Below, in pieces: positions 45,991 through 59,192 of a stretch of DNA of 64,000 bases. The stretch lies in the NCBI GenBank assembly GCA_949358305.1, contig OX442324.1:3788001-3852000 (forward strand). The letters are read 5' to 3'. The notes beneath the pieces are model-generated. The model ran no database searches. It had not been told where the DNA came from and saw only the letters and a list, made by a program, of their open reading frames with translations. The stretch is from Strigamia acuminata (Eukaryota; Arthropoda; Chilopoda; Geophilomorpha; Linotaeniidae). Position 1 is the stretch's first letter, and the number at the start of each line of letters is the position of its first letter. Made by a program: the position numbers and the translations under genes.

Positions 45991-48352
45991 AACAAACGTC
46001 CAGATTTAATTGTGCGTGTGGTTTCATCGCACCATTCCTTTAAACAATACCAAGATTTGTGGTACGCTAATTCAGCTACTAACACCCTCATTATCCTCAT
46101 ATCTTTCAAAAATCAGTGTAATCGTGCTGCTACACGCCTTAGCCACTTCTAAACAATTAATCCTAGCCTCTATTTCAATCACCAAAACGCGTTCAATTTT
46201 CCATCCAAGTCCAGCTCTTTTCTTCCAGCAGAAATAAATTGCAATCATCTCGTACACGCAGCTGTTTAGGGAATCCATCATGGTCACTTAACCCTTCTAA
46301 CACTTTAATTATCTGATCTGAGTTCAAATTGCAAAAATTTCTCTTCCCCTCCCTTTCGGTGGCCCTCCTTCCTTCCTTCCTTCTCTTAAAGAGAAATGAT
46401 TGCTGCAAAGTCCATTAGGCGACCCTTGTTGCACTGGGCGCCATTTTCTGCGCGCCTGGTCATCCAACGGGCCAGAAAATGAAGCCAAACACCTAATTTA
46501 ATTAGATGATGCCACTTGGAAACACCACTGGCTCTTCCATTCATCCACCATCATCCCTGCTTCCGTCTCTTACCCCCCTCTTCGCTCAAATCTCATGGGC
46601 AATCACGTCCAACTTTTTGCAACAAATAATACAGTACACGGATAAAGAAGCCCTCTATCAACCTATCAAAGAAAAATAAAAATATAAACATTCGGCAAAA
46701 AATAAATAAATATTAAAGTTGAATTCAAAGCAAATATTTTCTCATTTCGGTCGATCTAACAACCTGGCAACCGAATTAGTTGCAATCACTTTTTTTTCTT
46801 TTTTTTTTTAAAAAAATTTATTTTATTTCTAAGCTATAAAAACGCAAATAATTGTGTTTAAAATTTTAAAAACTAATTTTGAAATTTTCTGCTTAAAATT
46901 TCTTAAGCTGCGCAGTGTGCTAAGACTAAGTGCTGGAAGAAAAAGACGTTCCATGAATCTCGCAGAGCACACAAGTATCAGAGACGTCTCATAAACATCC
47001 TTGGAACGTTGAGATTTTGGACATCCCATCGCCAAGATGTGTGGGCGTTTCCAAAAATTTATTGTTCAGAATTTCTAGAATTTGAGTTTATATTATTTTT
47101 AGAAAAATAAAAATAATAAAAATAACAATAATAATAATAATAATTTTAAAAGTAAATTTTTTTAGATTCTAATTCGATTCTTAAAACTCAAATTGCACAA
47201 CAATTCGACTTTTTAAGGAAGCAAAAAAAAATTAATTTTCATAACTAATTCCTAAGTAAAAAAAATAAATAAAAAATAAAAAATTTCTCAGGAAGGTCGA
47301 AAATAAAACCAATCATTTCATTTTTTAAAAAAAAAGAAAAATCCGAAAAATTGGTCTAAATCAAAATGATCAATTTGTTCGTGTAGAGCAGAGAAGCTCA
47401 ACTTTAGTTAGGTGCGTGGAAGTTGATGCGTTTGACGTCACAAAAACGACCGTTAGTCCTGACCCCGAGACCCCCCGGTTAAAAATCCACCATAAAACAC
47501 CTTTACTGTTATTCTGATTGATCGCGCGACCTAAAAAACCTATTACGATTTAAAATTCCCCGAATTAAATTGCAAAATTAAAGCAACATCCAAGTGCTAT
47601 TCACCTGTATCGCACAACAGTCGCGATAAATTAAATGTGCTAAGCTGGACACTACGCACATAAAATAAAAATAAACCTAATAAATCAAGTCTCCCCACAT
47701 TTCTACATCAGCCACATAGACGAAAGTCAAATTAATGAATAAACTTCATTCCCCACAACAAATTAATACACCACAACTTACAATAAATAATTCAAGCGCA
47801 GCCATTTTGTATCGCCGCCATTCGTCATCGCAAGGAATAAAATTCAATCATTTTTCCTTCCTTTTTTTTCCTTTCATTCTGTCTCCAAGATGATTCGACA
47901 TTCGTGATCAACTTTTGTAGCAAATTAAATTTCACAACCTAACACATAAATGTTTAAATCCCATTTGGGAATAAATGACGTCACTGCTTCTCGCGCACGT
48001 GGAACAAATTGTAGACAAAGGTTGGGTGGAAAAGTTGTAAAGACGAAAGAATCAATTCTAAGGGTCGCTATTCAACCTTCGACACCTCCACAAGGTTGTG
48101 AAAAATGATGCCAAGTGTTCCCTGCTTCCCATAAACGAGTTTGGTCGCCACAGTCCACAGATCAACGATTTTTTTAGGGTCATTCTAAAAACACACACTC
48201 GCGCCTCACAGTGCCAGCTTGTGGCAGCCTCCAAAATATTTTCTTTTTAAAGAATAACTGCAATATACAACTCGTAAAATTTTAAATCATTACATTCATC
48301 GATTCTTTTCAACTTTATATATATTTAATTTTTCTCTGGAAAACTAATCACA

Positions 48353-48668
48353 TTAAGGATAGTTCACACCTGCCGCGGTTTTTTGCTGTGCGCATTTGTA
48401 GATGGGCACCGAAAATTGTTACATGAATGGTTGTGTTTCAACTTCCGGCGGTAGTAGCGCACTCCGGCGGTGATCCGAAGCACTAATATAAAAGCCTTAT
48501 AAAAGCCCTATATTTACTTGTTTTCCTTCAAACAATCCCACAGTCAAATGTATGATATCATTGGTTGCCTTCTGATTGGCTGCGGATAAAAATCGCACAG
48601 AAAAATTGAAAATCCGCATTTGTTACAGGAAGTGACGTCATTGTGAAGTGCATATGTGTGAACCCCTC
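48353..48668. mobile_element. Possible MITE with GTTCACAC ends
   Basis: AGGATAGTTCACACCTGCCG on the left and, on the other strand, AGAGGGGTTCACACATATG on the right. The interior has CCGGCGG and GACGTCA motifs. The repeat is imperfect and only one copy is seen. Confidence 0.35.
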
Positions 48669-50206
48669 TTTACTAAAATCGATTTTTTTAAAAAAAATTA
48701 TTGGGTATTTATTTTTCTTTGGATCAAAAACGGCAGTTTTGTCAAACTTAAAGAATAGCGTCTCTTTAGATGTTATTTATCTTACTGGATCAATGATCTG
48801 GTTTGTGTATTTAACCAAATTAATAACTGCATTGTAGCATCAGTTTTGGAGCTCTCCTATAGTCAAGAGCGATCCTAAAATAATTTTAAAATAAAGTTGA
48901 CAGACAACAATAAGAAGGAAGCAGGATGAAAGCGAGACCAAAACGTGAATAAACGAGATTGCTTCGTCTCAACCGGTAAAAGCATAGAAGAGACATTGTG
49001 AACATTCTGCTTGCTAAAACACTAAATATTGAGCTTATGTATTCACTAAATTTTCCAAAAATGGAAAAACGATATATTAAAGAATCTTTAAGTGCACATA
49101 AATATATATTTAGTTCGAGTTACACTCGTAACTCTTACTTAGACCCTCCAGTCTTGTGCATTTTAAATATTTAATACCATTAGTGGCGTAACAACAAGCT
49201 ACATACAGTACTATTTTTAATAAAAATAAAAATAAAAAACGATTTTGGTCTTATTCCTGTCATTTATTTATTTAGTTTTATTTTTTTTTCATTTGGATTT
49301 TAAATTCATATCAGGACTGTTTTATTAAAACTTATTCATATACTGATAACAATTTTAATGGTTGAAAAAAATTGACAAACCGTAAAAAAATATCAGATTT
49401 CAGTACTTTTTCCTTCCAAAAAAAAGGAGAGTAAAAACGTTTTCAGTACAAAAAAAAGAAAAAAAAATCCATTTTATAGATTTAAAAAAAAAAAAAGAAA
49501 AAAAAATGAAACTTCAAAACTTTTACAGTGGCTTCACAAGATGAAAAAGATAAATGAAGTCGACAAGTTTACTTCCTACACAAAACGATATTTGAGATGA
49601 GAAAGGATCTAATTCAATAACTGTATTTTTCCCCTCTTTTGCTGCCATGATTCATTAAAAGAAATAAAATTAAAAAAAAATTTTAGAAACATTTAGAAAA
49701 TGTGTTAAAAAATCCTAAATTAATATTATTTTATTTAAAAGAATAAACAACAAAAAAAGAAGAAAAAAGGAAAAAGAAAATGGAAATCAAATGCCATAGA
49801 TAATTCCACAGAGAGTTCACCATAAATCAAGTGAATTGCATGCTTAGAATGGTAAATTACGCAAAATTAGGCCTACAGCCCAATGCCCAAAAGAGGGACA
49901 TTACAATGAATCTAATTCAATTAAATTTCAAGCCATACGCAAAAGCTCTATACAAGGGTAATTACCTGAACTCTTAACCCTTTATTCCCATATAAATTTC
50001 AATACATTTCTACTCCAACTTAAGAGGCTTTCGGACAACCAAGAACAGAAATTAAATTTGCATTTTCATGTTTGGCTTCTGGATTCATTTAAAGTTTGCT
50101 TTGAAATTTAACAAAAAAAGAAAAGAAAAAAAATAAGAAAAAAAAATATATATTTATATATAGATATATCTTTTTTTTTCTTTTTTTACTTATATATATA
50201 TACATA

Positions 50207-50476
50207 TATACCGTATTTTATCAATTAAGAGCCGCGACTCTTATTCAAAACTGCCATTTTTGTCAGCAATTACAATTTCAGTTCTTCAGTTTGTTACATT
50301 TGTTTAATGTAACAAACGAAGTCTGAACGTCACGAATGAAGCGTACGTTAATCGTTCGCGAGGTTAAATACGAAAACAATACCGTACTTTTGCAAAATTA
50401 CGCTATTCTTGGTGTCTCAGCCGCGGCTACTATACGAGGGCGACTCTTAATCGTTAAAATATATATTTACGGTATA
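50207..50476. mobile_element. Inverted-repeat element with TATACCGTATTTTA ends
   Basis: The left end is TATACCGTATTTTATCAATT then AAGAGCCGCGACTC. The right end, reverse complemented, is TATACCGTAAATATATATTT then TAACGATTAAGAGTCGCCCTC. About 270 bp, non-coding. A related fragment sits at about 52791-52838. Confidence 0.65.
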
Positions 50477-52710
50477 TATAAAAATATACTTTGACATTTC
50501 ATTTCCGTAAATGAAAAATTCCTTATTATTTCGTTTAATTAAATAACCAGTGTCGAGGGTTTGACATAATGAAGATCTCTAGTCAATTATCAGTAATTTA
50601 AATTGATTACTATTCAGATTTTTCCTCCGCTAAATTGTAAACTGTACGTGATTTTTAACCTAATCTTTCATCTTTAATAATAACAAAATAATTATTATTT
50701 AATTAACGATGATGTCAGATTATTTTCAGTGCATTATTTAGAGGCAAAATGACAAATATTAGACACATTCCAGATCGCACATCTGATAATTACTCAATGC
50801 ATTAATTAAACCATCGAACAAAAATATCTCTCCCTATTTATCTGTATCCCTATCTCAATCTATGTATCTCCCTTTTAAAGTCAATCTCATTTCATCATCT
50901 CCATGATGTTCATAATCAATTTGCCGTTTATGCGCTGTCATGTCCTTCTTAGAGCCGAAGCAGACGCCATTTGTTAAGCAAAGCAGCTAAATACTAAATA
51001 CTCTTAAACTCAAGTACTGTCACTGAAGGCAGGAGAAACTAATCGAACACTAAAGTCATCCATTAAAAGGGATAGCACACATTTAATCCCCCGAAGCCTG
51101 GAACAAAACAGCTCCGTGTTAAAACGATAGAGATAGAAATCCGGCGGATCTGGACTGCCACAAAAGAGAGATCGTGTGATCACGTCTCAACCAAATTTCA
51201 TGGAGCATTTTAACTTCCAAAATGGCGGCCGATTTAGTCAGTTTCCAGTCGCAGTGACATGATTTACGAATGCGTCTAGTGAGCATGCGCACAAATTGTA
51301 AAAAATGAGACAAACAAGATATGTGAAAAATTGGCAAAGCGAGATGAAATGGCTGCGACGAGATTTAATTGAATCAATGCTGTAGATCCTAACGACTCTT
51401 ATTAATTTATGACTTTGATTGCAGTTGACAAGCCGTTTGCGATAACATTTATTTCTATTTCTATTTCTCCACAAGTGCTGACACGGATTCGAAACGAAAT
51501 CCGATCGCAGCGGGAGTGCTAAAAGACAGAAAGTGATCACTCGGCTAGTCAAAAGTCCTACTCGCCTAATCCCAATAAGGTCTAGAGTCAAGCATTTCCC
51601 TTTTGCAACACCAGGGGCCTTCACTCGAAAAGCTAGGCTTAAGGGCGTCGTGCTGAGAAAACAATTGACATCCTACAGTCAATGAAGAGTGGGTGAGAGT
51701 GAGCAGCAGATGGCACTTGTCGGTTCGTCAAGCAGCAGACTTATACTTCTTAAGTATATGTTGAAGCAACCAAAGTTATTGTTGATGTTGCAGACTAATA
51801 ACAGATGGTGGTGCTCATGACACTCGCTTGATGAGGAGAGAGTTCTGTCAAGACCAGGTCCAATAAAATTGTACCATAACAACACCATCTATGGTTGCTA
51901 TGGCAACAACAACAACATGAAAATTATAAGCGAGAAGGAAAAGGAAAAATAAATCTCCACTTTCATGATGTAGCAGGATGGAATTACCCTTCTTTTTATT
52001 TCCACTTTTTTCATATAAAAGTATGGAAAATGATTCCATGCACTTTTCCCTCTTTTAAAGTGCACGCATAACTTCATCTCAAGCTCATCATTTCAGCAAT
52101 GGCCGTGCATTACTCATTCATATTAATGCTCTACATTAGCTCAATGTCTCGCCTTCTATTTTCTGCTTGCCTTTGTATTTTTCACTTAAAAAATAAAATT
52201 TAAAAAAAAAAAAAAAAAAAAAAACCCACTCGCTACACACAAAAATATGGAAAAATTAAAATGCTTTCAATCGTAAAACTATTACACATTTCGGAGGGAA
52301 AGAGAAAGAGAGAGATGTGTTTTTTATAATCAATTTTGACTTTGAATGAATGCACTTATTGATTTAACTCTCTCTAGGTCACAGGCTTCATTTCTCCAAT
52401 TTCTAGTTACCGGTTTGTGTACAGTATCTGTCATTATGTATGCCTATCGTACAACCTTTTTTTTCCAAAATGCGATCTTCCAATCTGCGAAACGTTGATA
52501 CCTTTGCTCCTAGTGCTCACACCACCTTTCATTACACAGATGCAAATGTGAATTTGTTGTTACACACAAAGCTGCCAACCAAACCAACTTGTAAAATTAG
52601 AAATTAATAAGTTTTAAATACTGAATTTGTATGTTCTGAAAATCCATTTCGGCTTAGAGATTGAAATATCCAATAACAATTCAATTTTTACGACTACTCG
52701 TTCCAAAATT

Positions 52711-52880
52711 ACATCGAAATTATATTTATTATTATGAATGCATTATTCAACGTATACAAATAATATACTTAATTCCGCAAAATGCTACACCGTATTTTAC
52801 CGATTAAGAGTCTCCCTCGAATACCGTATTTTGGAATGCATCAAGTGCAAAATATATTTTTAAACCATAGAATTCTTATT
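52711..52880. mobile_element. AATGCATT MITE family copy interrupted by an ACCGTATTTTA fragment
   Basis: It has ATTATGAATGCATTATTCAA, TTCCGCAAAATGCTACA, then a roughly 45-bp ACCGTATTTTACCGATTAAG..CTC segment at about 52791-52838, then TTTTGGAATGCATCAAGTG and the end AATATATTTTTAAACCATAG. Confidence 0.65.
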
Positions 52881-54715
52881 TTTTATTTTTATGCCATAAG
52901 TTGTTGACTAAACCATGATTCATGATCTACGTACCTCTTATCTCTGTTGCCTGGCATTAGTCGTTTAGAAAAAGTTGAAAAAGAAGTTGTGTGTTTAGTT
53001 TAACATGAGCAAAACAAAAAGAGAAAGAGCGAAAACACTCAGTCGGCAGAATCGCAGCACGAGTCAGTGAATGCAGTAGTTTAATCTTTTTTTAAAAACG
53101 AGTATAATCAATTAGTGCACCATCAGCTGCACTTGTTACTCCTCTATTTATGCAGCAAGCACTCTAATCCCTTAAATCTTTATCCGCAACTTCCTACACA
53201 TACTTTTCCCTTCCCTTCATTAGTTCTTACAACATATCCACTCACAAACTCTCAGATAATGGCCAAATGGCAGTGCCATAACACCGAGTAATTGGCACAG
53301 CGTCTTCTTAAAGTCTCTCTGCTTCCTCTTTGTACAACACTTGAACAAGATGTGAAAGAGATCTGATTTCCAATTTCTTGTACTATAGCTTCCAAATGAG
53401 AATCACGAACGAGATGACAAAAATCCACGCTTCTCTTGAGCACAGAAAATTTGCTTCTTAATTGAGGCCGCGACCCTTCAAATAGATGGAAGCTAATGAG
53501 CAACAACTCAACTTCGCACACTTCACTTTTAAACACAGCATTGCATTTCCTTCTGGCAAACATTCAATTCCTCGCTCCAAACTCACTTGTACGCTGCATC
53601 AAGTACATGGATTTATGCTTCGGGCTCGTGCTGCACTAAAACCTAACGAGCTTGTCTGCTCTACTCAAAACTGTGACAATTTCCACTTTTAATATAAATG
53701 CGTGCCTACACATTTGAATTTCTAAATTGTACCTATTATTACAAGTTATGCTGGTATTCACGATCCTAATTTGGATGTTATTAAATCACGAGTTAAATGA
53801 CGCTCTCTCTCGGAATGCAATCCTGTCGTCGCCATCTACAAATCGGCAGCGCAAACACTTTAAGCAACGAAACGAAGAACTTGTAGCGCTCCTTCCTGCA
53901 AACTTCAAGAGTTTTATTCAACTCCAAATTGCCTTTTAGCTGCTTCGCGATCTCACCACCCACGTCTTTTAACCCGGTTTCTTCAACCTTTCTTCTTTCT
54001 TATTCGTCGTCTCGTCTCGTCTCGGCCAATTCCCGATTCTTTCCTTGCGTTTAACTCGATTTCGCAGCTTTTCGGCCTTTTCGGCATCGAGTATCATTGC
54101 TACAGTATGTAGTCTCAAGAGATGAGCAAACAAACAAATCCACCGGCTTTTTTCTTTTCTCTTTTATCCACCAATTGCAAAAGCTCAAACATAAAACGAA
54201 AATCTTATTTAAAGACACAGTTCGCCTTGTATCTTTAAATAAGATTGCACTTTTAAATTTAATGCTATCTCGTATTGCTCCGATTTGAATTTCAAAAAAA
54301 GCAAAAGAATTTTCATATTTCTCATCGATTTTTCCAACAGTTTTAATTACACAGGAACTCAAAATGTAAATACATATCATATTTTTTTTTCTTTCAAATT
54401 TCTTTCAAATTCCCATTTCAAAATGCATTTCTTGTTTTTCTCTTGAAGCAATTAATCTCCAACGTTTAAACACGTTCAAAAAATACAACGACAAATCGAG
54501 AAAAAAGTAATTACACCCAAGAAAAAGAAAGAAACAAATCTCACACAGTAGCGTGACATCAACGCGGAAAAAATGTGCGAAATTTGAAAGGCGTTCAATC
54601 TCCTTCTCCTAAACATGACTAGTTGTTTTGGCCTTTGATTCCGTTTTGCTAGCTTATTCACAGCTCGTGTTCGACTTTCATTTGGCTTTTATATTGATTT
54701 TTTTTTCTCCCCTCC

Positions 54716-54736
54716 GTCTCTCTCTCTCTCTCTCTC
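54716..54736. repeat. (CT)n microsatellite
   Basis: About nine TC dinucleotides in a longer pyrimidine-rich stretch (54700-54790). Confidence 0.9.
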
Positions 54737-55184
54737 AACCATTCTTCCTTTCTTTCTTTCCATTCTTTCTCCTTTTCTCTGCTTGGTAGTCACCGTTAAA
54801 GAACACCATGTGAGAGTGAGGTTTCCCATTCGTAAACCCAGATAGCATTCACACTTGTGCATCAGCCTCTTTTCTCGTCTATTTTTTGGACTGGGCTCGC
54901 GTTGCACATCCATTGAATTCGCTCTCCTTTTCATGATCGCTTCACTTGATGCAAATACGTCGCAAGGAATGATGGGAGAGAGAGACTTTAACTAAATTGA
55001 AAGAACGAAGAGTGCGATTGGAAGGTGGGGAAGAAAAAGTTGGACTTGCTTCCAAACAGCAAACGACATTTGCTGATTGCACGGATAACAAACTGATGTG
55101 GGACTCAAACATTGCGGTAGATGAAGTCGAGCATTTGTTTGAACCAAGTGCCACTTGTTTGAACTCGAAAGAGGAGAAAAAACC

Positions 55185-55187
<3 letters not shown>

Positions 55188-55218
<31 letters not shown>
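55188..55218. repeat. (CA)n microsatellite
   Basis: About fifteen CA units, followed within 20 bp by the (AAAT)n tract at 55236-55280. Confidence 0.96.
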
Positions 55219-55222
<4 letters not shown>

Positions 55223-55235
55223 AATCGAAGTAGAA

Positions 55236-55280
55236 AAAATAAATAAATAAATAAATAAATAAATACATAAATAAATAAAG
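55236..55280. repeat. (AAAT)n tract
   Basis: About ten AAAT units with one C interruption. Confidence 0.95.
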
Positions 55281-57279
55281 ATGTTCATCAAGAAACTTGT
55301 CCTCATTAATGTGTAATGGGAGTCACTTCAACGCCTGACGGTATCAAAATGTCAAGTTTTTAATATTTTTGTAACATTTTATGGATATTGCTTTTTTTAT
55401 TATTGCGTTCCAGCGTTGTGATGGACACTGCATTCTTGGACATTATCAAATTCTTTTCATAATAACATTACAATTTTTTCCCTCATTCTCAGTTAGAACA
55501 TTCTTTTTGAATATTACAAATTCCTTTCGGAAAATAGGAACAGTCGAAACATTTGACATTTTTGAACACGACATATTTCATTTTTCAAAATTGTAGATCT
55601 CAATATTGTTTTTTTTTTTATTTTCCCCATCTCCTTTCCTCTTTTAACTGCCAACAAAATTTCAATATCGACTAAACCCAAACATTTCGATCCTATTGCT
55701 TCGACACAGTAAGCATCCTAGTTACCACTTTTCAACCATGTTGCAATAAATTCAAATTGTATTGTTATTAGTTATTACTGCTGTATAATTCGTATAAATT
55801 GTATAAATTGTACATATAATGCTAGCAACCAGCTTCTCAAATAAACTCACTATACTAGGTGCTTAAAAGAACATTCAAACCCAACCAAATTAAAATTATA
55901 ACCGTAAAACCAATTAAATGTGTATTAGCATTGAGACTCAATGTTGCTATGGATAAAAGCCTGTTTTCAAAAGGAGAATATAGACGCCTGATTCCCAATT
56001 GCATTAGGATCCAGCTACGATAGAAATAAATAAATAAGCGCCCAGACCTCCAGTTTCAAGATTTTCAGTTACGGAAGCGAATAAATAGCTTTAACTTCAA
56101 CATTTTCCTCTTCTTACTCAATCTTTATGAAAAATGGCCGACTTAAACCGAGCAAATTACGACACATGTTAGTTCATTCCTCCAGCTATTTGTGTTTTCT
56201 TATGTCTGTTCGATGCTTATACTAATAACTCCATCTACAATAGATGGAAGACCGGAGGCTCATCCAAAAACTCTTCATTAACAGAAGAGGTTTACGTAAG
56301 AATATGGCCGAGTTTGTGTGAATTAAAGCTAGAAAAACCACAGAATTTTAAGTGTAATTTGACCACAAGCTGGGAGAATCGTAAGAAACCACAAAACTCA
56401 TGTCCTTCTGTGTGAAGCAGCGATTTGTCGTGTAGTTTTTAGGGATTTTCCAAAATTACTGCTAAAAAATCAAGAATGGAACAACACTTATCTCTCTGCT
56501 ACTAGACTCGAGGCAAAGCACGGAAACGTTATCTTTTTCTATCTTAAATATTGGCTAATGCGCTTGCTGTTATTCCAAGGGTCAAATGTTCAAACTCATG
56601 AGATTTACTTCCAGAAGTAAAGCTTTTAGTTCAACGTTTTGAATTACACATCAAATTTTCTTTAAAAAAGAAAAAGTAAAAAAGAAATAAGAAACGAAAA
56701 ATCTTTTCATGATAAAACATTTTTACGGTTTCCAAAACACACAAATTTACTTCTTCTATTCTCGCCTGAACAGAAACATGCAACAACCACATAGTTCTTT
56801 CAGTATCTGTATTCTGAATCTAAAATCCACATTTCAAACATTCTACCGGTTCCCCCGTTTCTGATCAGCTTTAGAAGCTTTAGCTGGTCAGATCCAGTAA
56901 AAAACTGTGCACAATTCCAACATTCTCTATACCAAATCCAATAGATTGTAATTGCGCCATTCCAATGTTGCAAAAAAATCACTCCTTGTTGGTTAATTTT
57001 CCTCCAAAAACTAAATTATTGACCACTTTATTCTGGTAGAGTCAAAGTATACAATTAAAACAAGCAATTTCCTAATGCAATAATTATTAGGAGCCACTGG
57101 CAGAAAGTAATAGTTGCAAATCAAACCATAAATAACACGAGATAGTCCTGCACTTAATACTAAGCCAATGACACAACAACAATCAAGTAGATTTGTTGGG
57201 ATTACCCGTTTTAGCCCCAAGTTGTACATTTCTACGAGCACCATTCAAACTTCTAAAATAATAAACACTAAGGCGCATT

Positions 57280-57762
57280 CTTAAAGCCGCATGTTTAACT
57301 TGCAGTTAAACACATTTTGTTGTTTAAATGTCGTGCGCATGCCCACTACGACTGTGTACACACTAGACGCAACGCAAGAAAACTGACGCAACGCAAGCTG
57401 CTTGCGTCCAAAAATTCTTGACGTTGATGCCAATTCCTGCTTCAACATAACGCAAGGAAAGGTCTTGCGACCAACCAATCACGATCGACTCCAACTCTCG
57501 TCGATTCAGGTCTGGTTGGCGAGACTTTGCCACATGGTTAATTCTTTTAAACAGGCCGCCATTTTCGAATTCTGAAACTAGTTCTAGAACTAGATCCAAT
57601 TCCAGGTTTCATTGAAACCATCTGATTGGCCAAACTCAACATCAATTATTTCAGCTCTGTTGAGTTTGACTAATTTTTCCTTGCGTTGCATCTTCCGCCA
57701 TTTTTTATGTTAGGCCGAGACAAGCAGTTTAAATATGCTGTTTAGTCTAAATTACTTTACCC
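57280..57762. repeat. Dispersed repeat (GTGCGCATGCCC family), copy 1, interrupted
   Basis: It shares TGTTGTTTAAATGTC-GTGCGCATGCCC(A/G)CT(A/G)CGACT and, after the insertion, GCCATTTTTTATGTTAG and TGTTTAGTCTAAAT with the 62.8-63.2-kb region. Confidence 0.55.
57364..57694. mobile_element. Inverted-repeat insertion with GA(C/T)GCAACGCAAG ends
   Basis: GACGCAACGCAAGAAAA at 57366 is matched by the reverse complement of TTTTCCTTGCGTTGCATC (ending at 57692). It interrupts a repeat whose uninterrupted relative lies at about 62820-62930. About 330 bp, with no coding capacity seen. Confidence 0.6.
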
Positions 57763-57763
57763 T

Positions 57764-58005
57764 GATGGTTCAAAACTATATTTTACAATATATTGCTTTT
57801 CACTTAATGCATTCCAAAACGTACACACCATTTCGCAGAATTAAGTACCGTATATTATTTGTACATTAAATAATGCATTTCATAGTACAATTGAAAAACG
57901 CATTTGAAAATGCAATCGTATTAGAGAAATTAAAAATATTGGGAGCGCATTTCATAATACATCTCAAAATACACTGCAATACATTGCAATATAATTTCAA
58001 TGAAG
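57764..58005. mobile_element. AATGCATT MITE family, nearly full-length copy
   Basis: Starts GATGGTTCAAAACTATATTT, includes GCATTCCAAAACGTACACAC, ATTTCGCAGAATTAAG and TTTGTACATTAAATAATGCA, and ends AATATAATTTCAATG. It abuts the repeat at 57280-57760. Confidence 0.75.
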
Positions 58006-58138
58006 TGAAAAATATAATTTCACTTTTCGCATGTGTACACTTGAGATTAGTTTTCCGGTAAACACGATGTCCGTAAGTGACAAGCAGATGGAATTTGGTT
58101 TTTCGAATTAGCACGTCTTGAGTGCAAAACCCAGCTAT

Positions 58139-58170
58139 GTTTACATGATCAATTTTCCAGAAAAGTAAAC
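58139..58170. mobile_element. Fragment of the GTTTACATG element
   Basis: GTTTACATGATCAATTTTCC followed by AGAAAAGTAAAC parallels GTTTACATGGTCAGTTTTCG followed by AGAAAGTAAAA at 9289. Only one end is present. Confidence 0.45.
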
Positions 58171-59148
58171 TGTGGCTAAGATTTAAAGTGAGTACCTCTG
58201 TCACTGCCATCTTGCACGTCCTTAAAGCAACGTAAATTAAATGTGAAACAAATTTAATAATGGAATTTACACCAAATTTAGACCTTTGGCTTTGAGTCAT
58301 GTATGTGTCTGACTCGTCAAATGAATGGTAATAAGTATTCCTTGTGCTGTCAGAAAGTAGAAACATGTGTGTTCCATCATGCATCTTTTGACAGTTGAAA
58401 GCGAGACTTCGTTGCTAGGCTAATGTGATATGACTGACATTGCCTCACACATTTGTTAGATGTGGGTTCCAGAACGAGGGTACAAACCATCTCTTTTTCA
58501 ATCCTGACGTGTGACGGACGCTGATGCAAAAGGCTGGGGTGGAAATGTGAGTCTTAGTAATCAATTTCTTGTGCCAATCTGCCACCAGAGGACGATTCCA
58601 AATTAAAAGTGTCTCGTATTGACAATTAATTTTTCCTCTTCCATTATCTTGTGGTTTTTAAGATTGAAATGGAACAAATCCTTTTGTGAGTCTCGTCTGG
58701 CTAAGATTGCAATTCCAGCCATTCAATTTCTATTTTTTTTTCTTTCTCTTTTCTTTCGTTTTAAAATTTTTGCTTAATTTCGTCTTAGTTCTATGCGAAT
58801 TTCTCGTGTTTATTCTGCTGCATTGCCGCAGAAATGAGTCGTGTTGGTTTAGGAAAGAATTGCAAAAAAAAATAAAAAATATATAAAATAAAATAAAAAT
58901 TTAAAAAAAATAAAAAATTTGAAGAGGAAAGAGAGCATGCCTTGCCGGAGGTGGTTTTAAAAAAGAAAAATGAGAAAGAGACAGAAAGAGAAAGAATGAG
59001 CTGAACACACATCTGTCTTTTGAAAAGTTGAGAACAGTTTTGCCAAATTACCACAGGGGGGAAAAAATGAGGAAAAAATGAGGAAAAATAACATATAAGG
59101 CGGCAGAGAACAAATGACGAATATTTGTAAACTTCGTTACGATTGTTA

Positions 59149-59160
59149 TCATCATCATCA

Positions 59161-59192
<32 letters not shown>
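59149..59192. repeat. (ATC)n/(ATT)n compound microsatellite
   Basis: Five TCA units passing into nine ATT units; the Asn/Asp-run open frame across it on the minus strand is an artefact. Confidence 0.95.

Noticed and set aside
54942-55306. Overlapping minus-strand frames with Val-Cys repeats
   Set aside because: They translate the (CA)n and (AAAT)n repeats.
57866-58384. 172-residue minus-strand frame, the longest in the window
   Set aside because: Its C-terminal third is AATGCATT MITE sequence and the rest matches no family I know. Length alone is not enough in AT-rich DNA with few stops in this frame.
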